Positions 1 to 6,946 of a DNA stretch of 13,654 nt are shown piece after piece (positions within the stretch are counted from its first letter, which is position 1; each line of letters opens with the position of its first letter). Below the pieces are notes generated by a model that searched no databases, was not told the DNA's origin, and was given only the letters and a program-made list of their open reading frames with translations. The stretch is taken from positions 1 to 13,654 of the forward strand of contig JACFNS010000028.1 in the NCBI GenBank assembly GCA_019454705.1. Reading direction: 5' to 3'. The translations under genes and the position numbers were made by a program. This DNA is from Taibaiella sp. (GTDB taxonomy: Bacteria > Bacteroidota > Bacteroidia > Chitinophagales > Chitinophagaceae).

Positions 1-101
1 TCTACCAGGAGTTGGATATGACAAACCAGCCCGCAGGAGTTTACTTTGTAGAGCTACAGGCTGAGGGTGTGAAACTGATGCGTAAACTGATAGTACAGTA
101 A
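1..101 (+). CDS. C-terminal end of a T9SS-secreted protein (5' part outside window)
   Basis: Only the last 32 codons and the TAA stop (99-101) are present; the frame is open to the left edge. The visible peptide contains PAGVYFVEL, then a short turn, and ends MRKLIVQ. This is the typical last two beta-strands of a T9SS type A C-terminal sorting domain (pattern: aGvY.v.....g....kliv.). In that family the domain directs the protein across the outer membrane and is then cleaved, often with attachment to A-LPS. The rest of the protein, and so its function, is outside the window. A strong terminator follows 22 bp after the stop. The gene converges on the CCA-adding enzyme gene. The sorting-domain call is fairly secure despite the short stretch, because both the motif and its position at the extreme C-terminus fit. 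Confidence 0.8.
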   Translation, partial: YQELDMTNQPAGVYFVELQAEGVKLMRKLIVQ

Positions 102-123
102 AACTTAGTATATGTAGAATATT

Positions 124-157
124 ATAGCCGCTTCATAATGAAGCGGCTATTTTGTTT
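124..157 (+). terminator. Rho-independent terminator after the partial T9SS cargo gene
   Basis: A perfect 12-bp stem (124-135 pairs with 139-150, arm ATAGCCGCTTCA) with a 3-nt loop is followed on the + strand by TTTTGTTT. On the minus strand the flank (AATATTCTAC) is not T-rich, so it acts mainly for the + strand gene. It also lies just past the stop of the convergent minus-strand gene and may weakly stop that transcript too. Confidence 0.9.
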
Positions 158-160
158 GTG

Positions 161-1579
161 TCATTTTACAGGATGTAATCCCATCTTTGCAGCAGTGTTT
201 AGCATAAACTCATATGCAGCTTCTCTTGTATTGGGTATGATATTATCCAATATAGCTTCCCGTATTGCAGTTTTGAGGGTGCCTACCTCCCTGGAGGGTT
301 GCAGGCCAAATAGTTCCATAATTTCTGCACCGTCAATAGGAGGCTGCCAGTTGCGTATGCGGTCCGCCTCTTCCACCTCTTTCAGCCTTTGTCGAACGGC
401 CTCAAAGTTGTCTAAATAGCGCGTTACTTTCTGTTTATTTTTCGATGTTATATCACTTTCGCATAAAATCATCAGGTCTTCGAGGTCTTCACCGGCATCA
501 AATAACAATCTCCGCATGGCGGAATCGGTAATATCTTCTTTGGTAAGGCTGATGGGACGCAAGTGCAGGGCAACAAGTTTGGCAACATACTTCATTTTTT
601 CATTCTGAGGCAGCTTAAACTGTCGGAATATTTTGTACGTCATTCGCTCGCCTACAGCGTCATGTCCGTGAAAAGTCCATCCATGGCCTTTTTCAAAACG
701 CTTGGTAGCGGGCTTGCCTATATCATGCAGCAATGCAGCCCAGCGCAGCCACAGGTCATTACTACGGTTAGCTGCATTATCCAACACCTGAAGTGTGTGA
801 TAGAAATTGTCTTTATGGCCCTTGCCATCTATGTATTCGGCACCTGCCAGCGCTACCAGCTGAGGGAAGAAAACTTCCAGCAATCCGCTCCGGTACAGCA
901 GATCGAATCCTACAGAGGGCTTGGAGGTGAGTATGATTTTATTCAGTTCATCGGTAATGCGCTCATACGAGATTATTTTTATACGTTCCTTATTTCGTCC
1001 TATTGCTTCAAATGCTTCGGGATGTATGGAGAAGTTAAGTTGTGTGGCAAACCTGATGCAACGCATCATACGCAGAGGGTCATCGCTGAAAGTAATATCA
1101 GGATCAAGCGGTGTGCGAATAATTTTATTTGCAAGGTCATCAAGCCCGTTAAACGGGTCAATTAATTCGCCGTAGTCGTCTTTGTTCAGGCTGATGGCAA
1201 ATGCGTTTATTGTAAAGTCACGGCGTTTCTGGTCATCATCCAGGGTTCCTTCTTCTACTATGGGTTTGCGCGAATCACGGTTGTACGATTCTTTGCGGGC
1301 CCCTACAAATTCTATATCAAAGTCGTGATAGCGAAACTGTGCCGTACCAAAGTTTTTGAAGAAATTCACCTTGATTTTGCCCGGTAAGCTATGTGCAACT
1401 GAGTGCGCCATCTCAATTCCACTGCCAAGACATACAAAATCTATGTCCTTGGTGGGGCGTTGTAGCAGTTTATCCCGCACGAAGCCCCCTACGATATAGC
1501 ATGGTGTATTAGTGTCTGCTGCTACCTTAGCTATATTCGTGAAAAGCTGGAGTTCATCTGCTGTGCAGGCTATTTTCAT
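161..1579 (-). CDS. cca: CCA tRNA nucleotidyltransferase with HD domain
   Basis: This 472-aa enzyme is predicted to add or repair the 3' CCA end of tRNAs in the cytoplasm, using CTP and ATP. The class II nucleotidyltransferase head is visible: GGFVRD at residues 31-36 and the metal-binding KDIDFV at 44-49 (D45, D47). RRDFTINA follows at 119-126, DDPLRMMR at 166-173 and YERITDE at 205-211, the last being part of the nucleotide-recognition region. An HD phosphohydrolase-type domain follows (LLHDIGKP at 283-290, with H285/D286, and FHGHD at 303-307). The length suits HD-containing bacterial CCA enzymes. A related poly(A) polymerase is possible but less likely in this phylum. The start at 1579 is favoured by a TAGTTTTG box only 4 nt upstream. 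The gene lies 28 bp downstream of tsaC, so it can be transcribed both from its own box and by read-through. Confidence 0.93.
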   Translation of the reverse strand: MKIACTADELQLFTNIAKVAADTNTPCYIVGGFVRDKLLQRPTKDIDFVCLGSGIEMAHSVAHSLPGKIKVNFFKNFGTAQFRYHDFDIEFVGARKESYNRDSRKPIVEEGTLDDDQKRRDFTINAFAISLNKDDYGELIDPFNGLDDLANKIIRTPLDPDITFSDDPLRMMRCIRFATQLNFSIHPEAFEAIGRNKERIKIISYERITDELNKIILTSKPSVGFDLLYRSGLLEVFFPQLVALAGAEYIDGKGHKDNFYHTLQVLDNAANRSNDLWLRWAALLHDIGKPATKRFEKGHGWTFHGHDAVGERMTYKIFRQFKLPQNEKMKYVAKLVALHLRPISLTKEDITDSAMRRLLFDAGEDLEDLMILCESDITSKNKQKVTRYLDNFEAVRQRLKEVEEADRIRNWQPPIDGAEIMELFGLQPSREVGTLKTAIREAILDNIIPNTREAAYEFMLNTAAKMGLHPVK

Positions 1580-1583
1580 TGTA

Positions 1584-1591
1584 CAAAACTA
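1584..1591 (-). promoter_or_regulatory. Bacteroidota -7 promoter box before cca, implying a leaderless start
   Basis: On the minus strand TAGTTTTG matches TAnnTTTG exactly and is followed by TACA and then the ATG of cca. Since transcription normally begins a few nucleotides after this box, the transcript would start at or next to the ATG. No good -33 TTG was found at the expected distance. Confidence 0.55.
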
Positions 1592-1607
1592 ATCCACTTT
1601 ATGAAAT

Positions 1608-2180
1608 TCATCCTCTGATAATAAGCAGGCTGCCATCATCATTGATTTTTACAATGCGCGATGGCTGCGCCGGTGTAAAGTCATTTTGCCGGTATTGTAC
1701 TATATAATCTGCATTATGCTTTATTTCCTCGCTTATCTCCGGATAATGAGCAGCAGCAGATGCCCCGCTTATATTGGCTGATGTAGAAACTATCGGGCCG
1801 CCAAAGCGTTTTATCAATGATTTACAAAAAGAGTCTGTTGTCACTCTTATGCCTATGCTACCATCTTCATGTACCACATTATCAGGAAATCCTAATGCGT
1901 TTTCAAAAATCACAGTAGTAGGCTTGTCAAATGAATTAATAATATCAATAATATCAGGATGCGGAGCTGCAACATAGTTTATAATGTCTCTTGCCTCAGC
2001 TAAGAGTATAATAAGGCTTTTCTCCTTCGGGCGTTGTTTAATAGAAAAAACCTTATCCACGGCCGTTTTATCCAAAGCATCACAACCAAGACCCCATATG
2101 GTATCGGTTGGGTACAGGATAACCCCCCCGGCTTTCAGGGTTTGTACGCATTGCTTAATATCATCTTCAAAATCAACCAT
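1608..2180 (-). CDS. tsaC: L-threonylcarbamoyladenylate synthase (TsaC/YrdC family)
   Basis: The 190-aa protein is predicted to make threonylcarbamoyl-AMP from threonine, bicarbonate and ATP, the first step of the t6A modification at position 37 of ANN-decoding tRNAs. Family motifs are clear: YPTDTIWGLGCDA (residues 23-35), the KxR motif in IKQRPKEKS (K48, R50), SIGIRV (108-113), STSANISG (132-139) and a terminal PSRIVKI (173-179). It is the short single-domain TsaC form; the extra C-terminal domain of the roughly 340-aa Sua5 form is absent. It sits immediately upstream of cca on the same strand, so two tRNA-maturation steps are linked. A candidate promoter box lies about 48 bp upstream of the ATG. 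The start gives a normal N-terminus (MVDFEDDI) and fits the family length. Confidence 0.95.
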   Translation of the reverse strand: MVDFEDDIKQCVQTLKAGGVILYPTDTIWGLGCDALDKTAVDKVFSIKQRPKEKSLIILLAEARDIINYVAAPHPDIIDIINSFDKPTTVIFENALGFPDNVVHEDGSIGIRVTTDSFCKSLIKRFGGPIVSTSANISGASAAAHYPEISEEIKHNADYIVQYRQNDFTPAQPSRIVKINDDGSLLIIRG

Positions 2181-2228
2181 ATTTTAACGATAATTTCCCT
2201 CTAATAATGGTAAATTGCATGTCTATTG

Positions 2229-2236
2229 CAAAAATA
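2229..2236 (-). promoter_or_regulatory. Candidate -7 promoter box for tsaC-cca
   Basis: The minus strand reads TATTTTTG, matching TAnnTTTG, 48 nt upstream of the tsaC ATG. The only TTTG further upstream (2264-2267 on the minus strand) is 27 nt away, longer than the usual spacing, so the -33 element is uncertain. It shares the 153-bp divergent intergenic region with the promoter of the DUF1573 genes. Confidence 0.45.
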
Positions 2237-2297
2237 GCGGATGATTTTCTAACAGTGGATTAACAAACTTATAAGTGTTATTTGCTGTCTTAGGTAT

Positions 2298-2305
2298 TAT
2301 ATTTG
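2298..2305 (+). promoter_or_regulatory. Candidate -7 promoter box for the DUF1573 gene pair
   Basis: TATATTTG matches TAnnTTTG and lies 28 nt before the ATG at 2334, leaving a short ordinary leader. A TTTG at 2281-2284 is only 13 nt upstream of the box, shorter than the usual -33 spacing. Confidence 0.5.
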
Positions 2306-2333
2306 TAATCATTATTAAAAAAGTATACGAAAT

Positions 2334-2873
2334 ATGAAAAGAGTATTACTATTACTGGGTGTTTTAGTGCTGTCAAAAGGATTTGCATACGCTCAAGGCC
2401 ATAGCAACCATGATGGTCATAACCATGGCGCTGCACCGGCTGCTACTATTTCTGCACCGGCATCTATGGCTCAACCAACTAACTCAGGTGAAAACAAAAC
2501 ACAAAGCACAACTCTTACAGTAGACAACTTGGTGTTTGATAGTGAAGTACATGACTTCGGTACACTTCCTGAAGGGCCTAACGCTGATTATGAGTTTAAA
2601 TTTAAAAATACAGGCAAAGAGCCCATCAACCTGCAGACTGTAAACGCTTCATGCGGTTGTACTACTCCTTCATGGTCTAAAGAGCCTGTATTGCCCGGCA
2701 AAACAGGTAGTATCAAGGCAAGCTACGCCACACAAGGCCGTCCGGGTGGTTTTACTAAGTCAATCACAGTTGTATCTAATGCAGGTACTAAGGTGCTGAC
2801 TATCAAAGGAACAGTAGAACCCGCTCCTACTGGCTCCGCTCCGGCATCTACCAAATCAATGATTCAGAAATAA
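2334..2873 (+). CDS. Exported DUF1573 protein with His-rich N-terminus
   Basis: This 179-aa protein has a signal peptide (basic MKR, hydrophobic LLLLGVLVL, probable cleavage after AYA at residue 20), so it is exported to the periplasm or beyond. The mature N-terminus carries a histidine-rich stretch (H23, H26, H29, H31 in GHSNHDGHNHG), then a low-complexity Ala/Pro/Ser/Thr linker to about residue 60. A DUF1573 domain follows at about 66-162: HDFGTLPEG (73-81), FKNTGKEP (90-97), ASCGCTTP with C107 and C109, and LPGKTG (120-125). DUF1573 has an immunoglobulin-like fold (ASPM/SPD-2/Hydin-like) and no settled function; it is very common in Bacteroidota. A short Ala/Pro tail closes the protein. 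A paralogue follows 24 bp downstream, so the two are presumably co-transcribed. The His cluster could bind metal, but that is inference. Confidence 0.9.
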   Translation: MKRVLLLLGVLVLSKGFAYAQGHSNHDGHNHGAAPAATISAPASMAQPTNSGENKTQSTTLTVDNLVFDSEVHDFGTLPEGPNADYEFKFKNTGKEPINLQTVNASCGCTTPSWSKEPVLPGKTGSIKASYATQGRPGGFTKSITVVSNAGTKVLTIKGTVEPAPTGSAPASTKSMIQK

Positions 2874-2897
2874 AGAAAAGAGAAACAGTAAACAGAT

Positions 2898-3314
2898 ATG
2901 AAACAGTTATTTATTGCGTTATTCGTATTGGCGATAGGTGTGAACAGTGTATATGCGCAAAACAAAAATGCACCTGCTTTCAAGTTTGAAAAAGGGATAT
3001 CGCACGACTTCGGTACAATAGCTGAAGGACCTGAAGTGACCCATTATTTCGAATTTACCAACACCGGTAAAGAACCACTCATTATCCAGAATGTGAGTGC
3101 ATCTTGCGGTTGCACTACGCCCGATTGGCCGAAGCAGCCAATTTTGCCCGGTAAGCAAGGAAAAATTAAAGTAGTGTATTCTACCAAGGGTCGTGTAGGA
3201 CCTTTTACAAAAGATATCTATATCCAGTCGAACGCAGTTAACCCTGATGGTAAAGAGCGTTTCGAATTGCAGATAAAGGGTACAGTCAAAGAACCTGATG
3301 CGGTAAAAAGCTAA
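2898..3314 (+). CDS. Exported DUF1573 protein (second of tandem pair)
   Basis: A 138-aa protein with a signal peptide (MKQLFIALFVLAIG, probable cleavage after VYA at residue 20). It consists almost entirely of one DUF1573 domain (about 26-131): HDFGTIAEG (36-44), FTNTGKEP (53-60), ASCGCTTPDW with C70 and C72, and LPGKQG (83-88). It closely follows the domain of the preceding gene, including the CxC pair and the G(R)-G-FTK segment, so the pair arose by duplication. It lacks the His-rich stretch and the Ala/Pro linkers of its neighbour. The role is unknown; co-transcription from the upstream box and termination at the hairpin just after the stop are likely. Confidence 0.9.
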   Translation: MKQLFIALFVLAIGVNSVYAQNKNAPAFKFEKGISHDFGTIAEGPEVTHYFEFTNTGKEPLIIQNVSASCGCTTPDWPKQPILPGKQGKIKVVYSTKGRVGPFTKDIYIQSNAVNPDGKERFELQIKGTVKEPDAVKS

Positions 3315-3335
3315 GAATTAAAGAAATCATATTAT

Positions 3336-3360
3336 AACCCGGCTTTTGCCGGGTTTTTTT
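3336..3360 (+). terminator. Rho-independent terminator after the DUF1573 pair
   Basis: An 8-bp stem AACCCGGC / GCCGGGTT (3336-3343 and 3348-3355) with a TTTT loop is followed by an unbroken T run to 3360. It begins 21 bp after the stop of the second DUF1573 gene. Confidence 0.93.
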
Positions 3361-3392
3361 ATGCCGGTGCACGAATGTAGCAGAGGTTTGTA

Positions 3393-3400
3393 TAATTTTG
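3393..3400 (+). promoter_or_regulatory. Bacteroidota -7 promoter box directly before the aminotransferase
   Basis: TAATTTTG matches TAnnTTTG and is followed by only five bases (CGCCC) before the ATG at 3406. Transcription would begin essentially at the start codon. No convincing -33 TTG is present at normal spacing. Confidence 0.55.
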
Positions 3401-3405
3401 CGCCC

Positions 3406-4599
3406 ATGCCGGTAATATCACATCGCGGTTCTTCAATGCCGCCGTCGCCCATAAGGAAATTGGTACCTTATGCAGAAGCAGCCAAAAAGCGTGGTACCAA
3501 AGTGTACCATCTCAACATTGGCCAGCCAGATATAGAAACGCCCAAAGCTATTCTTGACGCCGTACGACATACTGATATGAAAGTATTGGAGTATAGTCAT
3601 AGCGCGGGCTTCGAGAGTTATCGTAAAAAACTGGTGCAATACTATGCAGCCAATAATGTAGAGGTTAACCACAACCAGATTATTATCACTACAGGGGGGT
3701 CAGAGGCAATACTGTTTGCCATTATGAGTTGCCTGGACCCTGGTGATGAAATTATCATTCCTGAACCTTTTTATGCCAACTATAACGGATTTGCCACAAG
3801 TGCGGGTGTAAAAGTGGTGCCAATACAATCTACAATTGATGAAAATTTTGCCTTACCGCCTATTTCAGCTTTCGAAAAAGCGGTTACTACCCGCACCAAA
3901 GCTATAATGATATGTAACCCGAACAATCCTACCGGTTATCTGTACAGCGAGGAAGAACTGAGAGTCTTACGTGATATTTGTCTTAAGCATGATCTCTTTC
4001 TGTTCAGCGATGAGGCTTACAGGGAGTTTTGTTACGATGGGCGTACACATATATCTGCCATGACCCTTGAGGATATGGAAGATAACGTCATACTGCTGGA
4101 TACAATATCTAAGCGATATAGCGCATGCGGGGGAAGAATAGGGGCCTTCGTTACTAAAAATCAACAGGTGCTGGACGCTGCTATGAAGTTTGCCCAGGCA
4201 AGGCTGAGCCCGCCGTCATTTGCACAGATATTGGGCGAGGCAGCCGTAGACCTGCCTGCCGATTATTTTACAGAAGTACATGCAGAGTATAATGCGCGCC
4301 GCGATTTATTGGTGAGCAGGCTTAAAGCAATACCGGGGGTAAAATGTCCAATGCCTGGTGGTGCATTCTACGCTATGGCCGAATTGCCGGTTGACGATAG
4401 TGAAAAATTCTGTCAGTGGCTGCTGGAAGATTTTTCGCACAATGGAGCTACCCTGATGATGGCACCGGCTGCCGGTTTCTATTTTACACCGGGTAAAGGT
4501 GGAAAAGAGGTGCGCCTCGCTTATGTACTGAATAAAGAGGACATAGGAAAAGCCATGGATTGCCTGGAAGAAGCGTTGAAGGTGTACAACAAGAAGTAA
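3406..4599 (+). CDS. Class I/II PLP-dependent aminotransferase (aspartate aminotransferase-like)
   Basis: This 397-aa fold-type I aminotransferase transfers an amino group between an amino acid and a 2-oxo acid using pyridoxal phosphate. Visible motifs, numbered from this start, are HLNIGQPDIETP (35-46), TTGGSEAI (95-102), the PLP-contacting NPNNPTG (171-177), DEAY (202-205) and SKRYSACGGRIG with the Schiff-base Lys at 236. A carboxylate-binding Arg is at about 370 in EVRLAY. The frame is open from an ATG at 3346, but that codon lies inside the preceding terminator. The start at 3406 follows a promoter box, and MPVISHRGSSMPPSPIRKL resembles the N-terminus of Bacteroidota members of this family. 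The substrate cannot be read from sequence; aspartate or another amino acid is possible. The stop is 1 bp from that of the convergent adenine deaminase gene. Confidence 0.92.
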   Translation: MPVISHRGSSMPPSPIRKLVPYAEAAKKRGTKVYHLNIGQPDIETPKAILDAVRHTDMKVLEYSHSAGFESYRKKLVQYYAANNVEVNHNQIIITTGGSEAILFAIMSCLDPGDEIIIPEPFYANYNGFATSAGVKVVPIQSTIDENFALPPISAFEKAVTTRTKAIMICNPNNPTGYLYSEEELRVLRDICLKHDLFLFSDEAYREFCYDGRTHISAMTLEDMEDNVILLDTISKRYSACGGRIGAFVTKNQQVLDAAMKFAQARLSPPSFAQILGEAAVDLPADYFTEVHAEYNARRDLLVSRLKAIPGVKCPMPGGAFYAMAELPVDDSEKFCQWLLEDFSHNGATLMMAPAAGFYFTPGKGGKEVRLAYVLNKEDIGKAMDCLEEALKVYNKK

Positions 4600-4600
4600 A

Positions 4601-6238
4601 CTATACTTCTACAGGGGTAAACTCAAATTTAGCCCCGTTGAACAATCCTTTGTCGCTGAGTTTAAGGGCAGGTATCACCAGTAGCGCCATAAAAGATAGC
4701 GTCATGAATGGTGCGCGCAGTTGAGAACCCAATGCTTTAGCTTGTCTGTCTATGGCAGCATATCGTTCTGCAACGGTATATCCGTCTGTATCCGCCATCA
4801 GTCCGGCAATAGGTAATGGGAGTACATAAGGCGTGCCATTTTCTACCACTACAATACCGCCTTTGCAATCTACGAGTGCATTTACTGCCAGGCATAGCGA
4901 TTCATCATCGGCACCTACCGCAATGATATTGTGACAGTCGTGCCCGATCGTTGATGCCAATGCCCCGGATTTAATCCCGATGTTTTTAATAAAGGCAACA
5001 GAAACCGGGGCGTTATTATTATAACGATTGACAACAGCCATTTTCAGAACATCATTATCCGTATCGCTGATGATGTAGCCATTCTCTGTTTTTCCAGTTG
5101 CTGTTATTTCATTGGTTACCAATTGACCGTCCAAAGCTTCAATCACGCGAATCAGCGGATTTTCTTTAGTTGCCTTCAGGGCAAATTCATGTACCTGCTT
5201 ATGACTGATGTTGAAATTGTTGATAGGTACAATATCCACAGCACTCAACAATGATTGACCGTTTTCAGCCACCAATTCACCGTTTATATATGTTTTCAGT
5301 ATGTTGAATGAATCAAGACTATCTACTACAATGAAGTCCGCAGCATCACCCTCTTGTAACAATCCTACAGGTAACCTATAGTGTTTTACCGGGTTATAAC
5401 TTGCGGCACGTAATACATCAAACAAATCATATCCTTTTGCCAGTGCCCTCTTCACCAATGCGTTTATATGGTTCACCACTAGTTCATCGGGGTGTTTATC
5501 ATCGCTGCAAAACATCAGCTTTTCAGCATTGGTTGCAAACAGCGGTGCCAGCTCTTCAAAGTTGCGTGCCGCACTGCCTTCGCGTATAATAATCTTCATA
5601 CCCGCTGCCAGCTTATCCCTTGCTTCCTCTATGGTAAAACACTCATGGTCGGTAGTCATACCTGCGGCAGCATACTTTATTGCGTCTTCTCCTCTTAACC
5701 CCGGCGCATGACCGTCAATGGGTTTTCCTGCTCTTTTAGCAGCCCCAATCTTGGCCATCACTTCCTTGTCTTCAAATAAGACTCCCGGAAAGTTCATCAT
5801 TTCTGCCAGGTACCATATATCAGGATTAGCCAGTAATTCTTCTGTAGCGGCTGCATCTATATGCGCACCGGCAGTCTCAAAAAACGTAGCGGGAACGCAG
5901 GAAGGTGCCCCAAAGAAAAATTTGAACGGCGAACGTTTACTGTCGTCTATCATGTACTGTACGCCGGCAGGCCCGCATACATTGGCTATTTCGTGCGGAT
6001 CAGATACAGTGGCTACTGTACCATGTACCACAGCCAGCCGGGCAAAGGCTGTGGGCACCAGCATACTGCTTTCTATATGCACATGAGCGTCAACAAATCC
6101 GGGCATAATGAGTTGTGATGGCGCTTGTTCAGTTTCTTCCGCTGAAACAATCTTTCCGTCTTGAACAGAGAGAGAAGCCGGGTATATACGTCGCTGGATG
6201 AGGTCCACCAACTGTCCTTGTATAGTGAAGTGATGCAT
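4601..6238 (-). CDS. ade: Adenine deaminase
   Basis: A 545-aa amidohydrolase-superfamily enzyme predicted to deaminate adenine to hypoxanthine and ammonia in purine salvage, with Mn or Fe at the active site. Its motifs match the Ade (COG1001) family: GFVDAHVHIESS with H52, H54 and E56 (residues 47-58), DPHEIANVCG (80-89), GHAPGLRG (176-183), TDHEC (196-200), and FCSDDKHPDEL (243-253). GHDCHNIIAVG lies in the C-terminal domain. The length is normal for the family, and the N-terminus MHHFTIQGQLVDL forms the expected small beta-domain. The start at 6238 is supported by a TAAATTTG box four bases upstream. No purine genes flank it here, so it appears to be a single-gene unit. Its 3' end meets the aminotransferase gene with no terminator between them. 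Confidence 0.96.
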   Translation of the reverse strand: MHHFTIQGQLVDLIQRRIYPASLSVQDGKIVSAEETEQAPSQLIMPGFVDAHVHIESSMLVPTAFARLAVVHGTVATVSDPHEIANVCGPAGVQYMIDDSKRSPFKFFFGAPSCVPATFFETAGAHIDAAATEELLANPDIWYLAEMMNFPGVLFEDKEVMAKIGAAKRAGKPIDGHAPGLRGEDAIKYAAAGMTTDHECFTIEEARDKLAAGMKIIIREGSAARNFEELAPLFATNAEKLMFCSDDKHPDELVVNHINALVKRALAKGYDLFDVLRAASYNPVKHYRLPVGLLQEGDAADFIVVDSLDSFNILKTYINGELVAENGQSLLSAVDIVPINNFNISHKQVHEFALKATKENPLIRVIEALDGQLVTNEITATGKTENGYIISDTDNDVLKMAVVNRYNNNAPVSVAFIKNIGIKSGALASTIGHDCHNIIAVGADDESLCLAVNALVDCKGGIVVVENGTPYVLPLPIAGLMADTDGYTVAERYAAIDRQAKALGSQLRAPFMTLSFMALLVIPALKLSDKGLFNGAKFEFTPVEV

Positions 6239-6242
6239 GATT

Positions 6243-6250
6243 CAAATTTA
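6243..6250 (-). promoter_or_regulatory. Bacteroidota -7 promoter box directly before ade
   Basis: The minus strand reads TAAATTTG, an exact TAnnTTTG match, then AATC and the ATG of ade. As with cca and the aminotransferase, the spacing implies a leaderless transcript. The -33 region (TTTATTT) is only weakly like TTG. Confidence 0.55.
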
Positions 6251-6260
6251 GCCAAAGCAT

Positions 6261-6297
6261 TGTAAATAAAACAGCCTGCACATATTGTGCAGGCTGT
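6261..6297 (-). terminator. Rho-independent terminator after the YHS lipoprotein gene
   Basis: A perfect 12-bp stem (6271-6282 with 6286-6297, arm ACAGCCTGCACA) with a 3-nt loop is followed on the minus strand by TTTATTTAC. It lies 20 bp after the lipoprotein stop and separates that unit from ade. Confidence 0.87.
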
Positions 6298-6316
6298 GTA
6301 TATCTGATTAACAAGA

Positions 6317-6610
6317 TTATTTTTTGGCGTACTTAGCTGGGTTGGCATCATAAGCCTCTTTGCATGTAGCGCTACAAAACCACGTAGTGTCAGTTCCGCT
6401 TACAGAATACTCCGTCCAGGTATCGTCCTTAACCATTTGGCAAACGGGGTCTATTTTAGCGTTGGGGTCGGCTACTTCTGTAGCTTCAGTCGTTTCGGTT
6501 GCTACTGCTTCTGTTGCAGGTTCTTCTGTTGTAGCAGACTCGGTGCTGTTTTCGCTACCGCACGATGCCATAAATGCAACTGCTGCCATAGCTATGATGT
6601 ATTTCTTCAT
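6317..6610 (-). CDS. YHS-domain lipoprotein
   Basis: This 97-aa protein begins with a lipoprotein signal: MKKYIIAMAAVAFMASC, with the lipobox cysteine at residue 17. It should be lipid-anchored in the cell envelope. Residues 18-50 are a disordered linker rich in Thr, Glu and Ala. Residues 53-95 match the YHS pattern: DPVCQM (54-59, C57), a central TEYSVSGTDTTWFC (C79), a second cysteine (C83), and the closing NPAKY. YHS domains occur in metal-handling proteins such as copper ATPases and in some monooxygenases, and their cysteines can bind metal. A role in envelope metal binding or sensing is therefore plausible but inferred. It lies 21 bp downstream of a small membrane protein gene on the same strand and is followed by its own terminator, so the two probably form a short operon. 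Confidence 0.88.
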   Translation of the reverse strand: MKKYIIAMAAVAFMASCGSENSTESATTEEPATEAVATETTEATEVADPNAKIDPVCQMVKDDTWTEYSVSGTDTTWFCSATCKEAYDANPAKYAKK

Positions 6611-6631
6611 AATTGTTGGTTTGCTGTAAAA

Positions 6632-6868
6632 CTACGGCTTTTTATTTTTCTGTACAGCACGCACAGGTATTGCAGTAATTTTCTTAGTTAGTACCAGCAT
6701 GTCGAAAATAAGATAAGATGCGCCTGCGGCTATTATAGTAAGTAACATTACCCAGAAGTTGCTGTTTGTGCCAAAATCAGCAAAAGCCTTTACTAATGCC
6801 ACTATGAAAATTGCCAATAAGGCTCCCGTTGCCAGGTATTTCTGTTGGTTGTTTATTTGTTTTGCCAT
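6632..6868 (-). CDS. Small two-helix membrane protein of unknown function
   Basis: A 78-aa protein with two predicted transmembrane helices, at about residues 12-30 (LATGALLAIFIVALVKAF) and 38-60 (FWVMLLTIIAAGASYLIFDML). A polar head (MAKQINNQQK) precedes them and a basic tail (VRAVQKNKKP) follows, so both ends probably face the cytoplasm. I do not recognise a family. It is probably co-transcribed with the YHS lipoprotein gene 21 bp downstream. A box one base off the promoter consensus (TAACTTTA) lies four bases before the ATG, the same spacing seen at three clear starts in this window, which supports both the start and the reality of the gene. Confidence 0.75.
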   Translation of the reverse strand: MAKQINNQQKYLATGALLAIFIVALVKAFADFGTNSNFWVMLLTIIAAGASYLIFDMLVLTKKITAIPVRAVQKNKKP

Positions 6869-6872
6869 GTAG

Positions 6873-6880
6873 TAAAGTTA
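6873..6880 (-). promoter_or_regulatory. Near-consensus -7 box before the small membrane protein gene
   Basis: The minus strand reads TAACTTTA, differing from TAnnTTTG only at the last base, then CTAC and the ATG. A TTTG (6896-6899 on the minus strand) lies 15 nt upstream, close to a usable -33 element. Confidence 0.4.
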
Positions 6881-6889
6881 AGGAATGTA

Positions 6890-6922
6890 TCAATACAAAA
6901 CGGCGGCCATTGGCCGCCGTTT
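6890..6922 (-). terminator. Rho-independent terminator after the 1296-aa T9SS cargo gene
   Basis: An 11-bp stem (6898-6908 with 6912-6922; arms AAACGGCGGCC and GGCCGCCGTTT) with a 3-nt loop is followed on the minus strand by TGTATTG. The stem begins 24 bp after the gene's stop. The following T tract is short, but the stem arm itself ends in TTT. Confidence 0.8.
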
Positions 6923-6946
6923 CATTGTTTTTTTTAATACTACAGG

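Noticed and set aside
563..1165. 200-codon + strand open frame
   Set aside because: It is entirely antisense to the CCA-adding enzyme gene, whose motifs are clear.
3346..3405. Upstream ATG at 3346 extending the aminotransferase by 20 codons
   Set aside because: The codon lies inside the loop of the preceding terminator and before the promoter box, and the extra peptide does not look like part of the family.
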